A DNA stretch of 64,000 nucleotides. It comes from KK5 sp034043675. GTDB lineage: Bacteria > Pseudomonadota > Gammaproteobacteria > Burkholderiales > Burkholderiaceae_C. Below, in pieces: positions 27,539 through 36,010 of the stretch (its first letter is position 1; each line of letters opens with the position of its first letter). Under the pieces are notes generated by a model that searched no databases, was not told the origin of the DNA, and was given only the letters and a program-made list of their open reading frames with translations. Location: contig NZ_JAXCLA010000008.1 of NCBI RefSeq assembly GCF_034043675.1, positions 186,001-250,000 on the forward strand. Direction: 5' to 3'. Made by a program: the position numbers and the translations under genes.

Positions 27539-28487
27539 CTTTCCGTACCGGCCTGAGGTGCGTGCGGAAGTTCCGTTCGATTGCGTGGTCATCGGCGCCG
27601 GTCCCGCCGGCCTGACCGCCGCCATCTATCTCCAACGCTTTCACAGGCGCACGCTGCTGGTGGATGCGGGCAGAAGCCGGGCGCTGAAGATCAGCCGCTC
27701 GCGCAATTGCCCGGGCTATCCCGAGGGCATTTCGGGCTCGGGCCTGCTGGAGCGCCTGCGAGAGCAGCTAGGAAACTTCGGCGGCCGGCTATTGAACGAC
27801 GAAGTGACCGCCCTTCGCGCCGTTGATGACGACACCTTTGAAATCATCCTGAGGGGCCAGCGCGATTGCCTGCGGACGCACACGGTGCTCCTGTGCACCG
27901 GCGTGGAAGACCGGCTTCCGCGGCTCCCAGGCACACAGCAGGTCTGCGAAGCCGACCTGCTGCGCCACTGCCCGATCTGCGATGGCTACGAACACGCAGG
28001 CCAGTCCGTCGGCATCCTTGGCAGTTCAGATCATGCGGTACGCGAAGCCGACTTTCTGCGAGGACTCGGCGCGCTCGTCACCGTGGTTCCGCTGGAGCAC
28101 GGCGGCGGCGCACCGGTGGCACAAGCCCTGGCTTTGGGCAGATCGGGCATCGAGGTGGCGATGTCGGATCGAGAGGTCGCGCGGTTCGACGTCCTCTACA
28201 CCGCACTGGGCGTGGCACCGCGCTCAGCTCTCGCTGAGACGCTCGGCGTCAGGCTCGACGAACAGCGCAATATCCGCGTGGACGCGCATTGCAAGACCAG
28301 CGTCGATGGCGTCTACGCTGCAGGCGACGTCGTTGTGGGACTCGATCAGTTGGCCGTTGCCTTCGGACACGGCGCCATCGCCGCCACGGCCATTCACAAC
28401 GCCCTGCGTGCCAGGGGGTTGTCGGCACATTCGCCCGGAGCAGCGCCTCGTGAGCTTCAACTACCCCTGTCGCGGTCGGAGCGCTGA
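27516..28487 (+). CDS. Thioredoxin-reductase-like FAD oxidoreductase
   Basis: A 323-residue flavoprotein with FAD-binding CVVIGAGPAGLTAAIYL, the redox pair CPIC (about 148-151) and the second FAD motif GVYAAGDVVVGLDQLAVAFGHGAIAA. This resembles low-molecular-weight thioredoxin reductase. The NADPH site (GILGSSDHAVREADFLR) lacks the standard GGGxxA. Substrate unknown: it could keep a thioredoxin-like partner or the Glf flavin reduced. It overlaps glf by 23 nt at the start and the opposite-strand esterase by 27 nt at the end. Confidence 0.86.
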   Translation: MQKSTIHDFPYRPEVRAEVPFDCVVIGAGPAGLTAAIYLQRFHRRTLLVDAGRSRALKISRSRNCPGYPEGISGSGLLERLREQLGNFGGRLLNDEVTALRAVDDDTFEIILRGQRDCLRTHTVLLCTGVEDRLPRLPGTQQVCEADLLRHCPICDGYEHAGQSVGILGSSDHAVREADFLRGLGALVTVVPLEHGGGAPVAQALALGRSGIEVAMSDREVARFDVLYTALGVAPRSALAETLGVRLDEQRNIRVDAHCKTSVDGVYAAGDVVVGLDQLAVAFGHGAIAATAIHNALRARGLSAHSPGAAPRELQLPLSRSER

Positions 28488-29624
28488 ATGTTCGAAGAAG
28501 AAGCGCAACATCTCGGCACTGGCGTCAGGGCCGCTGCAATCGGCGTGGCTGCCTTTTGGACTGCCGCCAGACCAGGCATGCGCGGCGCCATGGACCAGCC
28601 AATGTTCCCCGTAGACCCGGCCTTGTCCGTCCTGGTAGACCGTGCGGGTGAAGCTGCGGCCGTTCGCGCGGAGCCCCTGCTGAACGCCGGGCTCCGCGCC
28701 CCGTGGCGCGCCATCGCCCGACAGACTTGCAGCCATCACCTGCAGGCCATTGGCGGGGACCACGGTGCGGTCTTGGTCCCCGTGGAAAACGATCGTCGGC
28801 ACGCCAATGTTTCGAACGTCGCGTGTCGCCTTGGACATCGCCATCGGCGGTGTGCCATTCATGGCGCTCATCGCCTCCCCGACGTTGCCCGCCACGCCAG
28901 GCGCCAGCCCAGAATGGACGCCAATGGCGGCATAGAGATCGGGGTAGGCAGCGCCGAGAATCCCCGCCATCGCACCACCGGCCGATAGGCCCGCAACGAA
29001 CACGCGGCTGGGGTCGATACCGTACTCCACCATCACTGCTCGAGTCAGCGATGCGATGAGCGCCGGCTCGCCGCGACCACGTTGCTGATGGTTGTGCTTG
29101 AACCAGTTCCAGCAGCCCGAGCTGTTCCCCTTCCGCGTCTGGGCCGGATAAAGCACGAAGAAGCCTCGCGCACGCGCATGCTCATTCATTGCGGTACCGG
29201 CTGCGAAGTCGTCGGGATCCTGCGTACAGCCATGCAGCATCACAACCAGGGCGAGACCCGGCCTCGCGTCTGGCGGGACATAGAGCTTGTATGGCCGGGT
29301 CAGTCCAGCGGCGGTATGAGCACCCGACAGAAAGTTTTCGCGAGTGGGCTCTCGTGTGACCTCGGGGGATGAAACTTCAGGGCCCCGCACCCCGGATTCG
29401 AGGTCCAGGGCTTCGACCGTCGACAGCGACGGCTCGTCCACTTCAAACACACAACCTTCCAGCACCTCGCCCGACGCCGTCCCGGCCGTGTTGGAGGCCC
29501 GTTCCCGTGATGGGACGCCGCCGCCCGCAATCCATTGCTGCAGCAGCGCCGTCGCCCGCTTCAGGTCACCATTGCGGGTGAGCCGCGTGGCGTCGTGCAT
29601 CAGCGCATCGAGCTTGTCATTCAT
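28461..29624 (-). CDS. PHB-depolymerase/LpqC-type esterase (copy 1)
   Basis: A 387-residue alpha/beta-hydrolase of the extracellular PHB depolymerase/feruloyl esterase superfamily. The oxyanion region is VVMLHGCTQDPDDFAAGT, the nucleophile serine lies in the lipase box GLSAGGA, and the C-terminal His is in HGAAHAWSGG. No export signal is seen. An N-terminal about 110-residue helical segment is of the type found in proteins annotated as polyhydroxybutyrate depolymerase. The ATG at 29624 has AAGGA six nt upstream. A paralogue is at 47936. Confidence 0.86.
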   Translation of the reverse strand: MNDKLDALMHDATRLTRNGDLKRATALLQQWIAGGGVPSRERASNTAGTASGEVLEGCVFEVDEPSLSTVEALDLESGVRGPEVSSPEVTREPTRENFLSGAHTAAGLTRPYKLYVPPDARPGLALVVMLHGCTQDPDDFAAGTAMNEHARARGFFVLYPAQTRKGNSSGCWNWFKHNHQQRGRGEPALIASLTRAVMVEYGIDPSRVFVAGLSAGGAMAGILGAAYPDLYAAIGVHSGLAPGVAGNVGEAMSAMNGTPPMAMSKATRDVRNIGVPTIVFHGDQDRTVVPANGLQVMAASLSGDGAPRGAEPGVQQGLRANGRSFTRTVYQDGQGRVYGEHWLVHGAAHAWSGGSPKGSHADCSGPDASAEMLRFFFEHSALRPRQG

Positions 29625-30078
29625 GGAATCCTTGGAAGCTGGTGGAAGTGAATGGGAGCGCACGGGGTGGTGTCAGGGCTCAGGGGCCAACGACATACGA
29701 GGTCGTTCCAACTACTCGAAGCTGCAGCGTCCCTCCCGCACCGCCAACGTCGCGACCTCAACATGGATCCGCGACGATGAGATGCCTGGGACCCGGCACT
29801 GATGGCCTGCCGTCTGAAGGCAATCGCCATGGGATCGGGTCCTATCGGTTGCTGTAGAACTATCACGGGGCCAGCAATCCGACATGTTCCGCATCTACGC
29901 AGCCGAAGTTGCAGGAGATACCGTCGGTGTCCAGCCGCGGGTCAGCGGTTTCGCCACAGCTACAGACAAGGGCATTTCACCCATGTCCACCTATGTGGCT
30001 GTTCTGAGGATGGATTCAAGAGTGATTGCACGATTTCTCGCGCATCTCAAATCTCGGACCGGCTCCGGCGAACCTGGC
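29625..30078. other. Intergenic stretch without a gene
   Basis: Only short frames with no family resemblance or coding bias are present. No sigma-54-like site with correct spacing was found here. Confidence 0.5.
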
Positions 30079-32118
30079 TCAATCAGTCCGTCGCGACGCC
30101 GGCTCCCGCCGTGCGGCAAGCGATGCGATCAGCGATCGCAGTTCCTCGAGCTCAACGGGTTTGATCAGGTGAGCATCAAAACGTTCCGCCTCGCTCCTGT
30201 TCCGGTCCAAGGTGCTGCCGTATCCGCTCAAGGCCACGAAAGACATCTCAAGCTCGGGATGCAAGCGCCTGATCTTCTGGGCCAATTGGTAGCCATCCAT
30301 TTCAGGCAAGCCGATATCGAGAATGATGATCTGCGGCTGGGCTTGAGCTATCAACGGAAATGCAGCCTGAGGGTGGGTCGCCGTCCAGACCCGATGCCCT
30401 TCGAGACCAAGCACGGCCGCCAGACTCTCTGCGGCGTCCTGGTTGTCATCCACGATCACGATGCGCTGGTGATGTGCTGGAGCCAGCTTCCTCCGCACGG
30501 GCTTTGCCGGTGCAAGGGCGGGCACCCCTTGTATCGCGGGAACCCGCAGTGTGAATTCGCTGCCCTGGCCCAGCCCGGCACTGAAACCCTCGACAGTGCC
30601 GCCCTGCAGCTCGATGAGGCTGCGCACGAGCGCAAGTCCGATGCCGAGGCCACCGATGGCTTCAGTACCCAAGCCCTGCGTCTGATAGAAGAACTCGAAG
30701 ATCTGCGCCATCTGCACTTCGCTGATGCCGCGACCGTTGTCCTTGACCCGAATCACTACCTGCTGATCCTCGAGCCCAGCCCACAGCTCAATTCTTCCCC
30801 CTCTGGCCGTGTAGCGCGCAGCATTGATGAGCAGATTCGACACACACTGAGCGAGCCGGACCGGATCACCCCGGCACATCAGGGAAGGATCGCAGGGTGC
30901 GTAGAGCAGATCGTGCCCCTGCAAATCGACCTGCGGCCTTGCCAAGGCAATAGCCTGTGAGAGCATGGCGTCGATCCGCACCAGCTCGATACTCAGCAGG
31001 ACCTTTCCGGAACTCAGCTTGGAAACGTCCAGAAGATCGTCCATCAGCCGCACCATGTGGGTCACATGGCGTCGGATCATCTGGAGTTCCTTGCTCTCGC
31101 TACCACCGCTGCGCAAACGCAACGCGTCCAGCGTCGAGACGATCGGCGCCAGCGGATTGCGCAACTCGTGGCTCAGCACGGCCAGGAACTGGTCCTTGGC
31201 GCGCGACTTTCGCTCCATGTCGTCGAAAGACGCCGAGTAGGCGGCGTTCTCAATCTCCAGCGCCATCGAGCTGAGCACCAGTTGCTCGTTGGTATTGCGC
31301 AGCACGGCCCCGCGTTCCTCCCGCTCCGCTTTCGCCATCGATACCGGATCGTCGCTCACCTCGCCGACCAGGTCGCCAGACAATACAAAGCGGTTGCCGC
31401 CCATCCGCTTGGCACGGAACATGGCGACGTCGGCGGCCTCGATCAGCTTGTCGAGCGTCTCTCCGTCGTCAGGATACAGGCTGACGCCAACGCTGGCCGA
31501 TACAACAACCGGCTGGCCGGCCGCTTCCTCGATCGAGCCGATTGCCGACAGCACCTTGCCGACCACCTGGGAAGGGTCGCCGCGCTGCGGGACATCCACG
31601 AGCAGCACCACGAATTCGTCGCCACCAAGGCGGCACACTGTGTCCACCTCGCGCACCGAACTCACCATCTTCTGACCGACGGCGATCAGAATCTGGTCGC
31701 CGGCCGCATGGCCGAGGCGATCGTTGTGGCTCTTGAAATCGTCCAGGTCTACGAACAGCAGGGCAACGCGGCTTTCGTACCGTCGGGCATGGGCAATGGC
31801 CTGAGCGCAGCGGTCAATCAACACGCTCCGGTTGGGGAGGCCGGTGAGCGCGTCTTGTTCGCTCGTGCGGCGCGCGGATTCGAGCGCAAACGCGGAGTTC
31901 TCGGCATCTCGGCGCAGGCGCATGGCGTCCAGCACCAGGTTCTCGTTTGCCTCCAGCAATTGCATCATCTGGTGTCCGCCGACCCGGGCCTGCAGCTCAC
32001 GAAGGTCGGCCAGCGTGTGCGCCAGTTCCGCCTCGGCCTGCGTTATCTCGGATTTCAGGCGCGCCAGCAGCAGCTTCGCAGCCTTGATGTTCGGCGGGCC
32101 TGATTCGGGCTCAGTCAT
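30079..32118 (-). CDS. GGDEF - hybrid histidine kinase fusion
   Basis: A 679-residue cytoplasmic protein. Order of domains: coiled coil (10-85), GGDEF diguanylate cyclase (about 85-245) with intact GGDEF at 165-169 and an I-site RxxD (REVD) five residues before it, a second linker helix, HisKA with phospho-histidine H317 (AVLSHELRNPL), HATPase_c (N box NLLINAARY, DNGRGI, GGLGIGLALV) and a C-terminal receiver (about 545-665, IIILDIGLPEMDG). GGDEF joined in front of a hybrid kinase is uncommon. It lies 18 nt after the KaiC-like gene, as third gene of an operon, and could couple KaiC state to c-di-GMP and phosphorelay. Confidence 0.9.
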   Translation of the reverse strand: MTEPESGPPNIKAAKLLLARLKSEITQAEAELAHTLADLRELQARVGGHQMMQLLEANENLVLDAMRLRRDAENSAFALESARRTSEQDALTGLPNRSVLIDRCAQAIAHARRYESRVALLFVDLDDFKSHNDRLGHAAGDQILIAVGQKMVSSVREVDTVCRLGGDEFVVLLVDVPQRGDPSQVVGKVLSAIGSIEEAAGQPVVVSASVGVSLYPDDGETLDKLIEAADVAMFRAKRMGGNRFVLSGDLVGEVSDDPVSMAKAEREERGAVLRNTNEQLVLSSMALEIENAAYSASFDDMERKSRAKDQFLAVLSHELRNPLAPIVSTLDALRLRSGGSESKELQMIRRHVTHMVRLMDDLLDVSKLSSGKVLLSIELVRIDAMLSQAIALARPQVDLQGHDLLYAPCDPSLMCRGDPVRLAQCVSNLLINAARYTARGGRIELWAGLEDQQVVIRVKDNGRGISEVQMAQIFEFFYQTQGLGTEAIGGLGIGLALVRSLIELQGGTVEGFSAGLGQGSEFTLRVPAIQGVPALAPAKPVRRKLAPAHHQRIVIVDDNQDAAESLAAVLGLEGHRVWTATHPQAAFPLIAQAQPQIIILDIGLPEMDGYQLAQKIRRLHPELEMSFVALSGYGSTLDRNRSEAERFDAHLIKPVELEELRSLIASLAARREPASRRTD

Positions 32119-32136
32119 GTGAGGTGGCGCTCGGGC

Positions 32137-33630
32137 TCATGTTTGCACGTCAGGATCGGCGTGGCCGGGACGAGCCGGATCGTCGAGCGGCGGCTTGCGC
32201 GTCGGGTGGCCGCCGAGCAGCCCCTCCTCGTTCAGCAACCGCGTGCCGATCAAGAGCCCGTTGTCCCCGATCTCATATTCGCGCAACTCGTCCGAGTGCG
32301 CACTGTCGCGCACCTTGACGACAGCCGTCATCCGCCGCAGCCGGCTGTCCACCTCGATATAGCGCTGCAGGATGATCGCGTCGGTCAGGAAGGCGGTACC
32401 GTAAGGGCTGAAGCGCAAGTCGCCGTAGCGGTCCTCCAACTCCGAGGTCATCAGCACGCTCATGCCCATACTCGTCAGCGTCGTCACCAGGCGCAGCAGC
32501 GATTCCCGGAAGTCTTCACGAAACGATGGCCCCAAGGTCAGTTCGAAGCCGGATAAGGAATCGATGACCACGCGCGTCGCGCCAAGCCGCTGGATCTCAT
32601 GGACCAGCAGCAGGATGACCTCGTCCATCGAGACGTCGGTCGCGTAGCCGGCGATCAGGCCAACCTGGCCGCCGTTGATCAGCGCAGCCAGCCGTGCATT
32701 GCTGGAGTGGCTGGGTCGACGTTCGAATGCCGCGATGACACCCTTCTCGCCCACGCGAGCACCTTCGGACAGGAAAGCTGCCGCCAGGATGCTCTTGCCC
32801 GAGCCGGACGGCCCCGCCACGAGCAGCGAGTAGCCGCGCGGCAAACCGCCGCCCATCATGTCGTCGAGCGCCGGGACGCCAAGCCCGAGGCGCGGCACGG
32901 TGCAGTCTCCCGGGCCATTCGCCTGATTGGCGCCCGGCGGTACGAAGACCTGCAGGCCCTTGCGCGTGATCCGGAACGAATACAGCCCCGGCAAGGACGG
33001 GTGTCCGCGCATCTTCAGGATCTCCATCTTGCGCACCATGGCGTTGCGCTGCACGCTCTGGCGCAGCCAGATCAGCCCGTCGGCCACGGTGAAAACCGGG
33101 TTGGCATCGGTATCGGTGAAGTACTCGCCGATCAGGAAGCTGGTGGCCTGCCAGGAGGTCATCAGCATGCCGAGCTGCTGCATGAACTGCTGCAGCTGGT
33201 TGTGGGAATCGCCGTTGACCTGAGACGCCAATACGACGGAGCGGAAGGAGTCGACGAAGACCAGCGCCGGCTCGTGCGTTCGCACCTCATCAGCGATGCG
33301 CGCCAGCACGCGGTTCAGATCGCCGGCCATCGCCTCTTCGGACAGGTTGACGAAGCGCACTGTATGGTTGATGGCCGTGTCGTCAAAGAAGTCGAACTGC
33401 TGCTGGTAGCGCAGCATCTTCAATGGCGGCTCCCCCAGCACGTTGAAGTACAGGGCCGACCGCTCCTCGGTGGCCAGCGAGAACATGATCTGGTGGGCCA
33501 ACGTTGTCTTGCCGCAGCCGGGCTGACCGGCGATCAGGTTGAACGAGAACTCGGGCAGCCCTCCGCCCAGGAGCTCGTCCAGCCCGGGGACGCCGGTCGC
33601 CAAGCTCTTGATCTTCACTTTGCTGGTCAT
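32137..33630 (-). CDS. Double-domain KaiC-like ATPase
   Basis: A 497-residue protein with two RecA-type KaiC domains: Walker A GQPGCGKTT at 35-43 (CI) and GPSGSGKS at 273-280 (CII); Walker B VFVDS and VVIDS. It is of the non-cyanobacterial KaiC type. The segment GTAFLTDAIILQRY (411-424) aligns with STITDTIILLQY of cyanobacterial KaiC, which puts A413/F414 at the positions of the phosphorylated S431/T432. Catalytic glutamates are only partly kept (LGEPP, FERRP). It may be an ATPase switch, not an autophosphorylating clock. No kaiB is next to it. Confidence 0.9.
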   Translation of the reverse strand: MTSKVKIKSLATGVPGLDELLGGGLPEFSFNLIAGQPGCGKTTLAHQIMFSLATEERSALYFNVLGEPPLKMLRYQQQFDFFDDTAINHTVRFVNLSEEAMAGDLNRVLARIADEVRTHEPALVFVDSFRSVVLASQVNGDSHNQLQQFMQQLGMLMTSWQATSFLIGEYFTDTDANPVFTVADGLIWLRQSVQRNAMVRKMEILKMRGHPSLPGLYSFRITRKGLQVFVPPGANQANGPGDCTVPRLGLGVPALDDMMGGGLPRGYSLLVAGPSGSGKSILAAAFLSEGARVGEKGVIAAFERRPSHSSNARLAALINGGQVGLIAGYATDVSMDEVILLLVHEIQRLGATRVVIDSLSGFELTLGPSFREDFRESLLRLVTTLTSMGMSVLMTSELEDRYGDLRFSPYGTAFLTDAIILQRYIEVDSRLRRMTAVVKVRDSAHSDELREYEIGDNGLLIGTRLLNEEGLLGGHPTRKPPLDDPARPGHADPDVQT

Positions 33631-34181
33631 CGAGGGAAGTCCTGCGCGGACGGACCGCTGGTAGGAGAAGACCACACGGATTGAAGCAGGCGCTCCGTGA
33701 GACCGGCGCCGATCAGTGTGGACAGCAATTCGCGAAAAGAGTTCAGTAGCAGCGAGCCACCATCCAGGGCGGTATCGGCTGTCTGGCTGCAAAACACGCT
33801 AACCAGTTCGTCGCGAGCGACCAGATCCATTTCGCCTTCGGCCAGGATGGCCAGAAAGGCGCACTGCGGCGCACTGACATGGGCACTGCGCCTGAACAAC
33901 GCCGTGAGACCGCGCCGGCCGAGGATGGGGTGCAGGGAGGCTTCGATCTCGCCCCAAATCTCCGCAAAGGCTTGCGCGACAGTCAGGCTGTCGCTGTTCC
34001 CCCCCACGCGCCGCGCGAGGGGCGTAGTCGAACGACTGCGCTCTCGATCAGTCATGGCGGCAATGGTGGTTGGATTCACACTGACACCGTGTAGTCGTCG
34101 ATACGTATGAATAGTGGGCGAACCAATCGACGCTCGGAGGTCCACCAGAGAGAGCGCTTGCCAGTCGCTTTTACTGGACAT
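33627..34181 (-). CDS. Unknown protein coupled to the KaiC-like gene
   Basis: A 184-residue protein whose stop overlaps the KaiC-like start (ATGA). The chosen ATG at 34181 has GAGGGG four nt upstream; ATG at 34055 is the alternative. From about residue 65 the protein is helical (DSLTVAQAFAEIWGEIEASLHPILGRRGLTALFRRSAHVS ... LLNSFRELLSTLIGAGLTERLL). No family is recognised. The position suggests an adaptor or regulator for the KaiC/kinase pair. Confidence 0.72.
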   Translation of the reverse strand: MSSKSDWQALSLVDLRASIGSPTIHTYRRLHGVSVNPTTIAAMTDRERSRSTTPLARRVGGNSDSLTVAQAFAEIWGEIEASLHPILGRRGLTALFRRSAHVSAPQCAFLAILAEGEMDLVARDELVSVFCSQTADTALDGGSLLLNSFRELLSTLIGAGLTERLLQSVWSSPTSGPSAQDFPR

Positions 34182-34501
34182 ACACCCCTCACCTTCGAGG
34201 CGCCGCGCGTCTGCGTCTGTACGGCAGCACACAGAGAGCCTCGAAAAATTCAACAAAGTGCGCTCCGTCTGCGCTGTCGATGGGTGGGCCGCGTGAGATG
34301 AGATCTCTTGACCTATCAGTCATGGTTCGGCCTGCCGGCTTACGTCGAACGGCCGAAGGTCTGACGCCTTGGCGCCAAAAATGCGGCCATGATCGAGCTG
34401 CAGCGCCTGCTGCGCCAACACCGCACCGTTCGGTGTAGGTCTTCTGGTCCCAAAAGACAACCGCCTCCGGCCACGGTATGGCCCCGACGTGCGAGCACAT
34501 C

Positions 34502-34717
34502 ATGGCCAACCTATGGCTTAAGAAGAACCCCTTGATGAGCATGTGGCTCAGTGCCGCTCATTCCGTGATCAACACGGCACGCGGTCGTATTACGACTAGT
34601 GCTAGACGTCAAACCAATGCGGCAGTCGCGAACGCGGCCCGAGAGGCGGTCGGCTTCTGGACCCGCGCACCTCACAAAAGACCCAAGCCCAGCACCAGCC
34701 GCAAATCGATGAGGTAG
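34502..34717 (+). CDS. Small hypothetical protein (MWLSAA motif)
   Basis: A 71-residue basic protein (MANLWLKKNPLMSMWLSAAH, then RITTSARRQTNAAVANA and FWTRAP). The pattern K-NPLMSMWLS-A is, as I recall, shared by small proteins near phasin or stress genes of Burkholderiales. An amphipathic helix could bind granules or membranes. No strong ribosome site is visible before the ATG. Confidence 0.55.
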   Translation: MANLWLKKNPLMSMWLSAAHSVINTARGRITTSARRQTNAAVANAAREAVGFWTRAPHKRPKPSTSRKSMR

Positions 34718-34786
34718 GTGGGCCTCCAGGGCCTGCACTGGGTCCACCAACACAACCATTTTCAAGTACAGCAAACGGAGAACATC

Positions 34787-34921
34787 ATGTCTAAAGGTCA
34801 GCGTGGCAACAAGGAACTGAAGAAGCCTAAAAAGGCGAAGCTACCTACCGAACCCACGGTCCCAACGACGTTGGTGCCGGGGATCGCGACCCCGAGCAAG
34901 ATCGGCGGGCGCAAGAGATAG
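34787..34921 (+). CDS. Very small basic protein (MSKGQRGNKE-KKPKK type)
   Basis: A 44-residue Lys/Arg/Pro-rich protein that begins MSKGQRGNKELKKPKKAK and ends GGRKR. Proteins with this kind of N-terminus and length are widespread and uncharacterised in proteobacteria. ACGGAG lies seven nt before the ATG. Confidence 0.65.
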   Translation: MSKGQRGNKELKKPKKAKLPTEPTVPTTLVPGIATPSKIGGRKR

Positions 34922-36010
34922 GATCCGCACGCTTTGCACGGCTTGGTGGCAATTGTTTGCTTCCAGGCGCAGCGAAAAACATGGCCTTGGCGATGCACAA
35001 GGTAAACACCATTCGCACCGTCAAAGGTGTCGTTAAAGATGCCCGCGGCGGCGTACCCGTTTGTGTGGGGTCAGTCTGTCGACCACGTAGAGTGGCCGAG
35101 GCCGGCTCGCCAGTTCGCCGAGGCAATATGTGGCCCACCGCGGCAGCGCGGAGCGTTTCGCGTCGCGCCGTCTAGCAAACGGTCCGGCAGGAAGCGATCC
35201 ATCGAATAAAAAAGACGGCCCCACTCGTGAGCGGAGCCGTGCAAAGCCTTAACGCTGTCATCACGCTAAGGCTCCTGCTCAGGGAGGAAAAGCAGGGCCC
35301 GAAGGGCAAGACAAGTCTAGGCGTGATTGCCTGACGGCGGGCCTTGACCAATCCCCCAGAATGGGGACGGTCGTGGCTCGCAGGCGTCGCGAACGCCGAA
35401 CGTTGATCCGCGAACCAGGCTTGCGCGAGCACGGCCTTGAACGGCCATTGCGCAGTCGACAGCGCCGATCCGCCTTTCGGAGCCAGCTCGCGCTGAACTC
35501 CATGCATCCTTGGTACTCGTGAAGCGAGCCCTCTAGTGGACGCCACAGAAAAGGCAGTCGCAGAGCCGCTCTGGCGCGCATAGCGCCGATCGGGTCCCCC
35601 CGGAAGACGCCCTTGATGGCCTGGTCCAATACGGCCCCAGAGCCAACGATCTTGGACACTCTGAGTTATGTGGCCGCGCGGCGCCGTCGCGCAAAGCTCG
35701 AAGGAAGGCGAAGTGGGATGGTCAAATTCGTCGTCGAGCGACACCAAGCAAATGCGTAGAGCGGCCTCGCTTCCTCAGGTTCTCGTTGGTCGACTCGATT
35801 ACCCGTGTCAGCACGCCACGCGCGCACAGTCTCCCGCACCACTGGTGGTTACCGGCCCGACACCTCAGCCTCCCTTCGCCATCACCGTCAACGTGTTTCC
35901 TCCGGACGCATGCAGGGACCTGCTGCCCATCGGCGCCAGTCAAAAAAGCATATGTCACGCATCCTGAGGCGAGAGCCTGCGTGCATTGAATTCAGGCAGG
36001 CTGCGCGTAG
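34922..36010. other. 1.1-kb stretch without a recognised gene
   Basis: Several frames are open on the minus strand (for example 35279-35659 and 35722-35958), but none shows a known family or consistent codon use. A good hairpin terminator faces leftwards at 35208-35240, so a minus-strand transcript probably ends there. The simplest reading is a decayed gene or an RNA. Confidence 0.5.
35208..35240 (-). terminator. Leftward hairpin terminator without an assigned gene
   Basis: On the minus strand ACGGCTCCGCTC (35240-35229) pairs with the sequence complementary to 35226-35215 (10 pairs, two mismatches) and is followed by six T. Nothing recognisable is encoded just upstream. Confidence 0.5.

Noticed and set aside
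34948..34960. GGCAATTGTTTGC as a sigma-54 site
   Set aside because: Only 9 nt separate GG and GC; spacing is critical for sigma-54.
35172..35967. Open frames on both strands in the 1.1-kb gap
   Set aside because: None has family motifs or a sound start; listed as a gap.
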